From Stenotrophomonas_A sp002429615 (lineage in GTDB: Bacteria > Pseudomonadota > Gammaproteobacteria > Xanthomonadales > Xanthomonadaceae), in the NCBI GenBank assembly GCA_031987425.1, contig DALZZL010000006.1:1-58786 (forward strand): a DNA stretch of 58,786 nt, given 5' to 3'. The translations under genes were made by a program, and so were the position numbers. The number at the start of each line of letters is the position of its first letter. Position 1 is the stretch's first letter. The notes under the pieces are model-generated. The model was not told the DNA's origin, searched no databases, and saw nothing but the letters and a program-made list of their open reading frames with translations. Of the stretch, positions 1 to 10,697 are shown piece after piece.

Positions 1-8
1 GCTTTCCC

Positions 9-70
9 TGTAGGAGCGGCTTCAGCCGCGACCCGAGGTATCCGGGGTCGCGGCTGAAGCCGCTCCTACA
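9..70. repeat. GTAG-headed palindromic repeat pair (REP/SMAG-like), head-out
   Basis: Two inverted copies of a short palindromic unit. Each unit has a GTAG head followed by a hairpin GCGGCT-TC-AGCCGC and a CGACC tail; the left copy starts with TGTAGGAGC and the right copy ends with GCTCCTACA, so the GTAG heads face outward. The whole forms a near-perfect 62-base cruciform. Further pairs lie at 4521, 19914, 28905 and 58733 of this window, all between genes. The architecture is that of REP doublets mobilised by RAYT transposases (SMAG elements in Stenotrophomonas). It lies just upstream of the sensor kinase gene. Confidence 0.9.
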
Positions 71-207
71 ACGAGGTCTCCAACGATGCGGTGTCCAATC
101 CGACATCGGGAATATGGCCACCATCCACCCCGGCCAGCGCGCACCGGACCAGCGACACCCCCGCCGGGTACACTGCCCCGCATCACATGTCGCCTGGAGG
201 GGGCGCG

Positions 208-3200
208 TTGATCTCGAGCTGGATTCTGCTGCTGGTATCGGTCGGCTACGCCGTGCTGCTGTTCGGCGTGGCGTGGTGGGGTGACCGTCGCCCGCTGTAT
301 CCCGACCGCCCCTGGCTGCGGCCGGCGGTCTACAGCCTGGCGTTGGCGGTCTACTGCTCGTCGTGGACGTTCTACGGCGCCGTCGGCACCGCGGTACGCC
401 ACGGCATCGGTTACCTGCCGATCTACCTCGGTCCGCTGCTGCTGCTGATCTTCGGCTGGCGCATCATCGAGCGCCTGGCGCTGATCGCGCGCTCGGAGAA
501 CACCGTCTCCATCGCCGATTTCATCTCCTCGCGCTACGGCCGCTCGCGCCGCCTCGCCGCGCTGGTCGCGGTGATCGCGCTGATCGGCATCGTTCCCTAC
601 CTGGCCCTGCAGTACAAAGCGGTGGCGATGAGCCTGGAGGTGCTGACCGGCCAGTCCAACGACGGCCGTTCCTTCCTCACCGACCCGGCGCTGTACGTCG
701 CCCTGCTGATGGCCTTGTTCGCCACCCTGTTCGGCACGCGCCAGGCCGATGCCACCGAACACCACCACGGCATGATGCTGGCGATCGCACTGGAGTCGGT
801 CATCAAGCTGGTGGCGATGCTGGCGGTCGGCCTGTTCGCCTGGTCGTGGCTGGGCGACCACCAGCTGCGCATCACCGACTCCGCGCGCATGCTGTTCGAG
901 CACACCCCGTCGGTGGGCTTTGTCTCGCAGACCATCCTCAGCTTCCTCGCCATTGTCTGCCTGCCGCGCCAGTTCCACGTGGCGGTGGTCGAATGCGGAG
1001 ACGTCGGCGACATCCGCCGCGCGCGCTGGCTGTTCGGTGGCTACCTGGTGCTGATCTCGGCGATGGTGGTGCCGATCGCCTCGGCCGGCGTGGCCCTGTT
1101 CGGCGGCGGCGGCCAGCTGGCCGACGACAGCATGGTGCTGGCGCTGCCGCTGGCGGAAGGCAACACGGTGTTGGCGCTGGTGGCGTACATCGGCGGCTTC
1201 TCGGCAGCCACCGGCATGGTCATCGTCGCTTCCATCGCGCTGGCCACCATGGTCAGCAACGACCTGGTGATGCCGGTGCTGCTGCGCCGTTCACGCGGGC
1301 ACGCGGTGGCCGCCGCCGGCCGCGTGCTGTGGATCCGGCGCGTCGCGATCCTGCTGCTCGCCTTGATCGCCTACAGCTACTACCGCAGCAGCAGCAATGA
1401 CAGCACGCTGGCCTCCTATGGCCTGATGGCCTTCGCCGCCGTCGCGCAGTTCGCGCCCGGCGTGCTCGGCGGCCTGTACTGGCGCGGCGCCAGCCGCAAG
1501 GGCGTGGAGGCCGGCATGCTGCTCGGCTTCGCCACCTGGGCCTATACCCTGCTGCTGCCGGCGATGACCACCGCCGGCGGCTTCGATACCGGCTGGCTGC
1601 TCAACGGGCCGTTCGGCATCTCCTGGCTGCGTCCGCAGCAACTGTTCGGCATGAGCGGCTGGGACTCGCTGGCCCACGGTACGTTCTGGTCACTGCTGGC
1701 CAACGTCGGCGCGATGATGGTGGTGTCGGCGCGCTGGCGGCCCGGCGTGGACGAGCGGCTGCGTGCCGCGCCGTTCCTGGACCCCTATTCGCAGCGCCCG
1801 GTGGTTGCCGGTGCGTGGCCCGGCCACGTGCATGTCTCCGACCTGCTTGCGCTCGCCGAGCGCGTGGTGGGCGAGCGTCACGCGCATCGCGCCTTCGTCG
1901 AACAAGCCACGCTGCTGGATCGCGAACTGCAGTCCAACGCGGTCGCCGACCGTGCCTGGGTGCAGTTCACCGAGCGCCTGCTCGCCGCCTCGATCGGCGC
2001 GGCGTCCGCGCGCCTGGTGCTGACCAGCCTGCTGCGGGGTTCGGGCATGGAGCTGGGCGAAGTCGTGGCCGTGCTGGACGAAGCCGGGCAGGAACTGCGC
2101 TTCAACCGCGAGATCCTCTCGACCACGCTGGAGAACATCAGCGCGGCGGTCAGTGTGGTGGACCCGGACATGCGCCTGACCGCCTGGAACCGCCGCTACC
2201 AACAGCTGTTCGGCTACCCGGACGGCATGCTCTACGTCGGCCGCCCGGTGGCCGACCTGATCCGCTACAACGCCGAACGCGGCGAGCTGGGCGAGGGCGA
2301 TGTCGAGGACCAGATCGAACGCCGTATCCGCCACATGCGCGCCGGCTCGCCGCACGTCTTCGAGCGCACGCGCGCCGATGGCAAGGTGATCGAGATGCGC
2401 GGGCAGGCGCTGCCCGGCGGCGGTTATGTCACCAGCTACAACGACATCACCGATTACAAGCGCGCCGAGAACGCGCTGCTGGAAGCAAACGAGACGCTGG
2501 AGCAGCGCGTGGCCGAGCGCTCGCAGGTGGCCGAGCTGGCGCAGCAGTCCAAGACGCGCTTCCTCGCGGCGATCAGCCACGACGTGCTGCAGCCGCTGAA
2601 CGCGGCGCGGCTGTTCGCCTCGGCTCTGCGCGATACGGCCAACGACAATGAGGAGCAGCGCCACCTCGCCGAGCGCGTCGATGCCTCGCTGCGTGCTGCC
2701 GAAGAGCTGCTCGACGGCCTGCTCGATGTCTCGCGGCTGGATGCCGGCGGCCTGCGCCCGACCATCGAGGACTTCGATGCCGGCGTGCTGATGGCCGAGC
2801 TGGCCGAGCAGTACGCGCCGATCGCGGCGAGCCGTGGCTTGCGCCTGCATGCGCATGCGCGTCCGATCTGGGTGCGCAGCGACCGCCGCCTGCTGCGCCG
2901 GGTGATGCAGAACTTCATCGCCAATGCGCTGCGCTACACCCGCCAGGGCCGCATCGTGCTGGGCGTGCGGCCGCGTGCCGGCCAGGTGGAACTGCAGGTG
3001 TGGGATACCGGCCCGGGCATTCCCGAGCATCACATGCAGCAGATCTTCAACGAGTTCCACCGCTACCAGCAGCCGTTCGACTGGGGCGAGCAGGGGTTGG
3101 GGCTGGGCCTGTCGATCTGCCAGCGCATCTCGCGCCTGCTGTCGCACGAACTCAATGCGCGCAGCCAGGTGGGACGCGGCAGCATGTTCTCGATCCAGCT

Positions 3201-3657
3201 GCCGCGCGTCGCGCCCGGCGTGATGCCGCAGCCGGCCCCGCGCGCCCGCGCCGCGAGCCGGGACGATTCGCTGGCCGGCCTGCGCGTGCTGTGCGTGGAC
3301 AACGACCAGGAAATCCTGGACGGCATGCGCGCGCTGCTCGGACGCTGGGAAGTGGAGGTGATCACCGCCGCGACCGTGGACGAGGCGGTGCAGAAGATGG
3401 CGCTGCAGCCGGACGTGATGCTGGTGGACTATCACCTGCACGACCGCCTCGATGGCCTGGATACCCTCGATGCGCTACGTGAGGCGTCGGCCACGCCGGT
3501 GCCCGGCGCCCTGCTCACCGCCGATGGTCGCGACGAGCTGAAGCAGCATGCCCGCGAGCGTGGTTATCGCCTGCTGACCAAGCCGGTGAAGCCGGCTTCG
3601 CTGCGCGCCTTCCTCAGTGCCCTGCACGAACAGGCACGCAGCGATGCGCCGTTGTAG
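208..3657 (+). CDS. SLC5-type hybrid sensor histidine kinase/response regulator (CrbS/MxtR-like)
   Basis: Inner-membrane hybrid kinase, about 1149 aa. The N-terminal ~500 residues form a sodium:solute-symporter (SLC5/SSF) membrane domain. A PAS-like region around residues 640-760 follows, then a HisKA dimerisation domain with ISHDVLQPLNAARLF (phospho-acceptor His791), a HATPase domain (DTGPGIP, GLGLGLSI) and a C-terminal receiver with LVDYHL (Asp1074) and the switch Lys in TKPVKP. I chose the TTG at 208 because a strong GGAGG lies 7 bases before it; an in-frame ATG at 187 is the alternative. This domain order is that of CrbS of Vibrio and MxtR of Pseudomonas, which act with a LuxR-type partner to control acs. 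That partner (4621-5286) and acs (5368-7311) lie nearby, so the role is a confident inference. The signal is unknown. Confidence 0.9.
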   Translation: MISSWILLLVSVGYAVLLFGVAWWGDRRPLYPDRPWLRPAVYSLALAVYCSSWTFYGAVGTAVRHGIGYLPIYLGPLLLLIFGWRIIERLALIARSENTVSIADFISSRYGRSRRLAALVAVIALIGIVPYLALQYKAVAMSLEVLTGQSNDGRSFLTDPALYVALLMALFATLFGTRQADATEHHHGMMLAIALESVIKLVAMLAVGLFAWSWLGDHQLRITDSARMLFEHTPSVGFVSQTILSFLAIVCLPRQFHVAVVECGDVGDIRRARWLFGGYLVLISAMVVPIASAGVALFGGGGQLADDSMVLALPLAEGNTVLALVAYIGGFSAATGMVIVASIALATMVSNDLVMPVLLRRSRGHAVAAAGRVLWIRRVAILLLALIAYSYYRSSSNDSTLASYGLMAFAAVAQFAPGVLGGLYWRGASRKGVEAGMLLGFATWAYTLLLPAMTTAGGFDTGWLLNGPFGISWLRPQQLFGMSGWDSLAHGTFWSLLANVGAMMVVSARWRPGVDERLRAAPFLDPYSQRPVVAGAWPGHVHVSDLLALAERVVGERHAHRAFVEQATLLDRELQSNAVADRAWVQFTERLLAASIGAASARLVLTSLLRGSGMELGEVVAVLDEAGQELRFNREILSTTLENISAAVSVVDPDMRLTAWNRRYQQLFGYPDGMLYVGRPVADLIRYNAERGELGEGDVEDQIERRIRHMRAGSPHVFERTRADGKVIEMRGQALPGGGYVTSYNDITDYKRAENALLEANETLEQRVAERSQVAELAQQSKTRFLAAISHDVLQPLNAARLFASALRDTANDNEEQRHLAERVDASLRAAEELLDGLLDVSRLDAGGLRPTIEDFDAGVLMAELAEQYAPIAASRGLRLHAHARPIWVRSDRRLLRRVMQNFIANALRYTRQGRIVLGVRPRAGQVELQVWDTGPGIPEHHMQQIFNEFHRYQQPFDWGEQGLGLGLSICQRISRLLSHELNARSQVGRGSMFSIQLPRVAPGVMPQPAPRARAASRDDSLAGLRVLCVDNDQEILDGMRALLGRWEVEVITAATVDEAVQKMALQPDVMLVDYHLHDRLDGLDTLDALREASATPVPGALLTADGRDELKQHARERGYRLLTKPVKPASLRAFLSALHEQARSDAPL

Positions 3658-3663
3658 GCGCGG

Positions 3664-4248
3664 TCAGGCCGCGCCGCTGAGGTGTTCGTAGAGGATCGTC
3701 GCGCCGACGATCACCAGGATTACGCCGCCGATGATCTCCGCGCGCTTGCCGGCCAGCGCCCCGAGCACGCGACCCAGCAGGATGCCCAGCGTGACCATGG
3801 TCAGCGTGCACAGGCCGATGACCGCCGCGACCACGCCGATGTGCACATCGAGAAAGGCCAGGCCCACGCCGATCGCCATGGCGTCGATGCTGGTGGCCAG
3901 GCCGGTGGTGGCCAGCGACCAGAAGCGGCCATGGCGTTCGCTGTGGGCTTCGGCTTCGGCGGGTTCGTCGGATTCCGGACGCAGGCCGGCGATGATCATG
4001 TGCACGCCGAGAATGCCGAGCAGGCCGAAGGCAATCCAGTGGTCGAAGGATTCGACGTAGGACGAGGCGGCACGACCGAGCAGCCAGCCGATCAGCGGCG
4101 TGATGGCTTCGACCGCGCCGAAGATGAGGCCGGCACGCAGGGCATCGACGAAGCGCGGCTTGCGCATCGCCGCGCCCTTGCCGATGGCGGCGGCGAACGC
4201 ATCGGTGGACATGGCCAGGCCGATGAGGAGGATCGAAAGAAAAGACAT
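3664..4248 (-). CDS. mntP: Manganese efflux pump MntP
   Basis: Inner-membrane Mn(II) exporter of 194 aa, the usual family size, with about six membrane helices arranged as two repeats. Each repeat carries the conserved acidic motif (AMSTDAFAAAIGKG near the start and ATSIDAMAIGVG in the middle). The start MSFLSILLIG at 4248 is chosen; a longer in-frame reading to 4332 would run through the riboswitch and gives non-membrane low-complexity sequence, so it is rejected. The gene is preceded by a yybP-ykoY Mn-sensing leader, the standard control of mntP. It points toward the 3' end of the sensor kinase gene, with only 6 bases between the stop codons. Confidence 0.95.
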   Translation of the reverse strand: MSFLSILLIGLAMSTDAFAAAIGKGAAMRKPRFVDALRAGLIFGAVEAITPLIGWLLGRAASSYVESFDHWIAFGLLGILGVHMIIAGLRPESDEPAEAEAHSERHGRFWSLATTGLATSIDAMAIGVGLAFLDVHIGVVAAVIGLCTLTMVTLGILLGRVLGALAGKRAEIIGGVILVIVGATILYEHLSGAA

Positions 4249-4302
4249 GGACGAGTTCAGGCCGGGCATGGCGACAACGGCTCGCGCACACGCCCAACCG
4301 TC

Positions 4303-4428
4303 GTTGCGCGCGCAAGCCGCTGGTCTCGCCAACCATCACTGGCTGCCGGCGCCACGGCGCAATGGCCGAGTATGTTGACGCGGGCGCTTCCGTGCGGAAG
4401 CAGGCTACTCCCCAAGGGGACGCGCAGT
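4303..4428 (-). promoter_or_regulatory. yybP-ykoY manganese riboswitch
   Basis: On the minus strand the leader of mntP reads GGGGAGTAGC (4405-4414), a stem, then GTCAACATACTCGG (4366-4379), a second arm and GGCGAGACC (4322-4330). These are the conserved core elements of the yybP-ykoY family, in the right order. A closing helix can form between TGCGCG near 4425 and CGCGCA near 4305. The family binds Mn2+ and switches on efflux genes; the mntP start is about 55 bases beyond the aptamer. A possible -10 (TAAACT, about 4428-4433) lies just upstream. Confidence 0.9.
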
Positions 4429-4520
4429 TTACAGCGCGATTCCGCGATTGGAACCGGTGCTGCGAATTGCGAAGGTCGGGGTGATCTTCTTAGCTGCGGC
4501 TATATCGGGCTGTGCAGAAG

Positions 4521-4607
4521 GTCGCGTCGCGGCTGAAGCCGCTCCTACAGTGCGCGCACCAACTTGCGCGCACCCACTTGTAGGAGCGGCTTCAGCCGCG
4601 ACGCGAC
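4521..4607. repeat. GTAG-headed palindromic repeat pair, head-in orientation
   Basis: Same unit as at position 9, but the two copies are arranged with their GTAG heads facing each other: left arm 4521-4548 ends in CTCCTAC and right arm 4580-4607 begins with GTAGGAG. The arms are perfect 28-base inverted repeats around a 31-base spacer. The pair lies between the mntP riboswitch and the 3' end of the LuxR regulator gene, and may end transcripts of the latter. Confidence 0.9.
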
Positions 4608-4620
4608 CCACCCACAGCGC

Positions 4621-5286
4621 TCAATCTTCTTCCGGCGGCAGCACGATCCCATCGGCATCGATCGCCAGCTTCCCCGCCATCAGCACCGCCTGCGTGCGGT
4701 TGGTGACGCCCAGCTTGCGCAGGATCGCGGTGACATGTGCCTTGATCGTCGCCTCCGACACACCGAGGTCATACGCGATCTGCTTGTTCAACAAGCCCGC
4801 CCCCAGCATCTGCAGTACCCGGAACTGTTGCGGCGTCAGTTCGCGCAGCCGCTGCCCCACCTCGCGCTCCTCGCGATCGGTCGGCGGCAGGTGTTGCGCC
4901 TCGGTGGGAATCCAGCGCTCGCCGTCCAGCACCGTCGACAGCGCCTGGCCGATCGTGTCCGAGTCGGCCGACTTGGGAATGAAGCCGAACGCGCCATGGT
5001 CGATCGCCCGGCGCATGATCGTCGCCTCCTCGCGTGCGGACACCACCACCACCGGCAGCTGCGGATGCAGCGCGCGCAGATGGACCAGCGCACTGAAACC
5101 CTGCGCGCCGGGCATGTTGAGGTCCATCAGCAGCAGGTCGGCATCGGCGTGGGCGTCGGCCAGCGCGTACAGCGCATCGACATTCTCGGCCTCGAACAGC
5201 TGCACGCCGGGCATCACGCGCTGCACGGCGGCGCGCAGCGCTTCACGGAACAACGGATGGTCGTCGGCGATCAACAAGGTGGGCAT
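4621..5286 (-). CDS. LuxR/NarL-family response regulator (CrbR/ErdR-like)
   Basis: Cytoplasmic two-component transcription factor, 221 aa. The N-terminal receiver domain has the acidic pair ADDH at residues 7-10 and the phospho-acceptor in LLLMDLNMPG (Asp55). The C-terminal LuxR-type helix-turn-helix reads LTPQQFRVLQML...LNKQIAYDLGVSEATIKAHV. The ATG at 5286 is preferred; a GTG at 5298 would add four residues and neither has a clear ribosome site. It lies 81 bases downstream of acs on the same strand and may be cotranscribed with it, although an 8-bp-stem hairpin (5318-5352) sits between them. With the SLC5 kinase at 208-3657 it matches the CrbS/CrbR (MxtR/ErdR) acetate-switch pair. Confidence 0.9.
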   Translation of the reverse strand: MPTLLIADDHPLFREALRAAVQRVMPGVQLFEAENVDALYALADAHADADLLLMDLNMPGAQGFSALVHLRALHPQLPVVVVSAREEATIMRRAIDHGAFGFIPKSADSDTIGQALSTVLDGERWIPTEAQHLPPTDREEREVGQRLRELTPQQFRVLQMLGAGLLNKQIAYDLGVSEATIKAHVTAILRKLGVTNRTQAVLMAGKLAIDADGIVLPPEED

Positions 5287-5367
5287 GGCAGGGGGCACGC
5301 AGGGGGGGAGGAGCGGCGCGGACGGCGACCGGTCACGCCGGCCACCGTCCGCGGTGTCACACGATCA

Positions 5368-7311
<1,944 letters not shown>

Positions 7312-7348
7312 GGCACCCTCACTTGCACTCAGCTTTTATCGGATTGGA

Positions 7349-7369
7349 CGGTGCGCACCGCACCGGTGC
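7349..7369. promoter_or_regulatory. Two abutting palindromes upstream of acs, candidate operator
   Basis: CGGTGCGCACCG (7349-7360) and GCACCGGTGC (7360-7369) are perfect palindromes sharing one base. They lie 38-58 bases upstream of the acs start codon, just beyond a possible -10 element (GATAAA on the minus strand near 7336-7341). Placement fits an activator or repressor site for acs; binding by the LuxR-type regulator is conjecture. G+C-rich DNA makes short palindromes common. Confidence 0.4.
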
Positions 7370-7442
7370 CACCGCAGAGGGCCAGTGTGCCGCATCCCCC
7401 CGGCGCCGGGCCATGCCCTTGCCGGACGCGGGCTTAGACCAT

Positions 7443-7550
7443 GGTCGTACTGCACTGCGGCATCGGCGGTGGTTACGACCAAAGACGAATAGGCGGTGAC
7501 CGGAGCCTGCCGCACGCTCCGGCCAAGCCGTGCCCCATGCGGGTACGACG
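7443..7550. promoter_or_regulatory. Repeated TACGACC motifs upstream of the porin gene
   Basis: The heptamer TACGAC(C/G) occurs three times in the acs-porin interval: inverted as GGTCGTA at 7443-7449, direct at 7474-7480 (TACGACC) and direct at 7544-7550 (TACGACG). The first two form an inverted repeat with a 24-base spacer. They may be binding sites for a regulator of the porin-transporter operon. Apart from these and the acs palindromes, nothing else was seen in 7312-7572. Confidence 0.3.
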
Positions 7551-7572
7551 AACCATTATTCGGGAGGGAGTA

Positions 7573-8985
7573 ATGAACATCCGTAAAGCATCGCTGGTTC
7601 GCCGGCCGCTCGCTGCCGCGCTGTTCGTGGCCCTGGTCGCGCCTGGCGCGGCCTGGGCACAGACGGCGCGGGAGAAGGCGCTCGAAGCACGGGTCGCGCA
7701 GCTGGAACAGCAGGTCCAGTTGTTGCTGCAGTCGCAGCAACAGCAGCAGGGCCAGATCACCCAGCAGCAGACCCAGCTCACCGAAGTAAAGACCGCCCAG
7801 GCCGCGGTGGCACCGCCGCCGCCCAAGCCCGGTGCGCCCGCGCCGATCCAGAAGACCGCGATTTCCGCCGGCGCCGGTCCGAATACCCGCTTCACCTATG
7901 GCGGCTTCATCAAGCTCGACGCCTCGATCACCAGCACCAACGACGGCGATATCGCCGACGGCACGGTGGGGCGCATGTTCTACGTGCCCAAGACCATTCC
8001 GGTCGGCGGTGGCGCCACCCGCGAAGGCGGTGCGGATACCGACATGGGCGCGCAGTTCTCGCGCTTCTGGTTCGCGACCGATACCGACCTGGAAAGCGGT
8101 GACAAGCTGAAGAGCTACCTGGAGTTCGACCTGTTCGGTGGCGGCAGCACCGCCTTCACCGGCAACGAGCTGGCGACCAACACCTACAGCCTGACCCTGC
8201 GCCAGGCCTACGTGCAGTGGAACAACTGGCTGGCCGGCCAGGCCTGGACCAACTTCCAGGACACCGCCGCGCTGCCGGACACGGTCGACTTCCTCGGCCC
8301 CACGGAAGGCACCGTGTTCGTCCGCCAGGCCCAGCTGCGCTACACCAAGGGCCCGTGGTCGTTCTCGGTGGAAAACCCGGAAACGGCGATCACCCCGTAC
8401 CGCGGCAACATGGGCCAGATCCAGAGCGACGACGGCGCGATGCCGGACTTCACCGTCCGCTACAACCCGAAGGGCGACTGGGGCCACTTCTCGGTCGCCG
8501 GCCTGGTGCGCCAGCTCAAGTACCAGAACGGTCCGGCCAACGTGGACTCGGAGAAGTTCGGCTGGGGCCTGAGCCTGTCGGGCAAGTGGAACCTCGGCAA
8601 GAACGACGACATCCGCTACATGGTCACCGGCGGCGAAGGCATTGGCCGTTACGTCGGCCTGGCGTTGAACAACGACGCCGCGCTGGATGCCACCGGCGAT
8701 CTGGACAACATCGGCGTGATGGCCGGCTTCCTCGGCTGGCGCCATGCGTTCTCGTCCAAGCTGCGCGGCAACGTGTTCTATTCCCGCGCCCAGTACGACA
8801 ACCCGACCGACCTCACCGGGCTCGGCATCACCAAGTCCTCGCAGTCCGCGCACATCAACCTGATCTATTCGCCCCTGCCCAAGCTCGACCTGGGCGCCGA
8901 ATACATCTGGGGCCAGCGTGAACTGGAGAGTGGCGACCGCGGCGACCTGAACCGCCTGCAGACCCACGTCAAATACACCTTCTGA
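7573..8985 (+). CDS. DcaP-family trimeric outer-membrane porin
   Basis: Outer-membrane channel, 470 aa. A signal peptide ends at AAWA-QT near residue 30, followed by a Gln-rich coiled coil (REKALEARVAQLEQQVQLL, then about 15 Gln-rich residues), a Pro/Lys linker, and a beta-barrel region rich in alternating aromatic residues that ends in the classical C-terminal phenylalanine (VKYTF). Coiled coil plus barrel is the DcaP layout; DcaP proteins take up dicarboxylates and other small acids. The start ATG follows GGGAGGGAG. The MHS transporter begins 11 bases downstream, so the two likely form one uptake operon, divergent from acs. Substrate not readable from sequence. Confidence 0.88.
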   Translation: MNIRKASLVRRPLAAALFVALVAPGAAWAQTAREKALEARVAQLEQQVQLLLQSQQQQQGQITQQQTQLTEVKTAQAAVAPPPPKPGAPAPIQKTAISAGAGPNTRFTYGGFIKLDASITSTNDGDIADGTVGRMFYVPKTIPVGGGATREGGADTDMGAQFSRFWFATDTDLESGDKLKSYLEFDLFGGGSTAFTGNELATNTYSLTLRQAYVQWNNWLAGQAWTNFQDTAALPDTVDFLGPTEGTVFVRQAQLRYTKGPWSFSVENPETAITPYRGNMGQIQSDDGAMPDFTVRYNPKGDWGHFSVAGLVRQLKYQNGPANVDSEKFGWGLSLSGKWNLGKNDDIRYMVTGGEGIGRYVGLALNNDAALDATGDLDNIGVMAGFLGWRHAFSSKLRGNVFYSRAQYDNPTDLTGLGITKSSQSAHINLIYSPLPKLDLGAEYIWGQRELESGDRGDLNRLQTHVKYTF

Positions 8986-8996
8986 GGGAGCCGGAC

Positions 8997-10658
8997 ATGT
9001 CCAGCACTAGCGTCAACGCCAGCCATAAGTCCGTGCTTTCCGGCGGACACAAGAAAGTCATCTTCGCCTCCAGCCTCGGCACCGTGTTCGAGTGGTACGA
9101 CTTCTACCTGTACGGTTCGCTCGCGGCGATCATCGCCAAGCAGTTCTTCAGCGGCGTCAACGAGACCACCGGCTTCATCTTCGCGCTGCTGGCCTTCGCC
9201 GCCGGCTTTGCGGTGCGTCCGTTCGGCGCGGCGTTCTTCGGCAGCCTCGGCGACCGCATCGGCCGCAAGTACACGTTCCTGGTCACCATCCTGCTGATGG
9301 GCATGTCGACGTTCGTGGTCGGCATCCTGCCCAACTACGCCAGCATCGGCATCGTCGCGCCGATCATCCTGATCGTGCTGCGCCTGCTGCAGGGCCTGGC
9401 CCTGGGCGGCGAGTACGGCGGCGCGGCGACGTATGTGGCCGAGCACGCACCGGACGGCAAGCGCGGCCTGTACACCAGCTTCATCCAGACCACCGCCACG
9501 CTGGGCCTGTTCCTGTCGCTGCTGGTCATCCTCGGCACGCGCCTGACCCTGGGCACCGAGGCGTTCGAAGCCTGGGGCTGGCGTATTCCGTTCCTGGTGT
9601 CGATCGTGCTGCTGGGCGTGTCGGTGTGGATCCGCATGCAGCTGAGCGAGTCGCCGCTGTTCCAGCAGATGAAGTCGGAAGGCAAGGGCTCCAAGACCCC
9701 GTTCCGTGACAGCCTCAAGGGCGGCAACCTCAAGCTGATGCTGCTGGTCCTGCTCGGCGCCACCGCCGGCCAGGCGGTGGTGTGGTACGGCGGGCAGTTC
9801 TACTCGCTGTTCTTCCTGACCCAGGCACTGAAGGTCGATGGCACCACCGCCAACCTGCTGATCGCCGGTGCGCTGGCGCTGGCCACCCCGTTCTTCGTGG
9901 TGTTCGGCTGGCTGTCGGACAAGATCGGCCGCAAGAAGATCATCCTCGCCGGCTGCCTGCTGGCCGCGGTGACCTACTTCCCGATCTTCAAGGGCATCAC
10001 CCACTACGCCAACCCGGGCATCGAGGAGGCGCGTGCCAAGTCGCCGGCCCTGGTCGTCGCCGATCCGAACACCTGCAGCTTCCAGTTCGATCCGGCTGGC
10101 GTGCGCAAGTTCACCAGCTCCTGCGACGTGGCCACCGCCGCGCTCACCAAGGCGGGCGTGCCGTACGACGTGAAGCCGGCCGCGCCGGGCTCGCTGGCGC
10201 AGGTCAGCGTGGGCGGTACCGAAGTGTCGTCCTACGAGGCCACCGGCCTGTCGAAGGATGACGCCAAGGCCAAGGGCGATGCGTTCGTGAAGGAACTGAA
10301 GGGTGCGCTGGGCACCGCCGGCTATCCGGAGAAGGCCGACCCGGCGCGCATCAACATCCCGATGACGCTGCTGCTGCTGTGGCTGCTGGTGATCTACGTG
10401 ACCATGGTCTACGGCCCGATCGCGGCCTACCTGGTCGAGCTGTTCCCGACCCGCATCCGCTACACCTCGATGTCGCTGCCGTATCACATCGGCAACGGCT
10501 GGTTCGGTGGCTTCCTGCCGGCGATCTCGTTCGGCCTGGTCGCCGGTAGCGGCAACATGTACATGGGCTTGTGGTACCCGATCGCGGTGGCGGTGATGAC
10601 CTTGATCATCGGCACGCTGTTCCTGCGCGATACCAAGGATGTGGACCTGAGCCAGTAA
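8997..10658 (+). CDS. MHS-family MFS transporter (organic acid/proton symporter-like)
   Basis: Inner-membrane major facilitator of the metabolite:H+ symporter family, 553 aa. The N-terminus shows the MHS hallmark FEWYDFYLYG, the cytoplasmic-loop motif GDRIGRKYT and RLLQGLALGGEYGGAATYVAEH; the second half has GWLSDKIGRKK and the late motif YLVELFPTRIRYTSMSLPYHIGN (split here for reading). It is about 100 residues longer than typical MHS members: residues ~345-455 form a hydrophilic insert (GIEEARAKSPAL to ADPARINIP) between membrane segments. It follows the DcaP-type porin by 11 bases and is closed by a terminator. Partnership with acs suggests import of a short-chain acid, but the substrate is unknown. 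Confidence 0.9.
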   Translation: MSSTSVNASHKSVLSGGHKKVIFASSLGTVFEWYDFYLYGSLAAIIAKQFFSGVNETTGFIFALLAFAAGFAVRPFGAAFFGSLGDRIGRKYTFLVTILLMGMSTFVVGILPNYASIGIVAPIILIVLRLLQGLALGGEYGGAATYVAEHAPDGKRGLYTSFIQTTATLGLFLSLLVILGTRLTLGTEAFEAWGWRIPFLVSIVLLGVSVWIRMQLSESPLFQQMKSEGKGSKTPFRDSLKGGNLKLMLLVLLGATAGQAVVWYGGQFYSLFFLTQALKVDGTTANLLIAGALALATPFFVVFGWLSDKIGRKKIILAGCLLAAVTYFPIFKGITHYANPGIEEARAKSPALVVADPNTCSFQFDPAGVRKFTSSCDVATAALTKAGVPYDVKPAAPGSLAQVSVGGTEVSSYEATGLSKDDAKAKGDAFVKELKGALGTAGYPEKADPARINIPMTLLLLWLLVIYVTMVYGPIAAYLVELFPTRIRYTSMSLPYHIGNGWFGGFLPAISFGLVAGSGNMYMGLWYPIAVAVMTLIIGTLFLRDTKDVDLSQ

Positions 10659-10697
10659 TCGACCCCCCCGAGGCCGGCGCTTGCGCCGGCCCTTCCC

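Noticed and set aside
22..978. Open frame opposite the sensor kinase
   Set aside because: Overlaps the REP pair and the membrane domain of the kinase on the other strand; no motif.
4249..4332. N-terminal extension of MntP
   Set aside because: It runs through the riboswitch core and gives non-membrane sequence; the family start is 28 codons further in.
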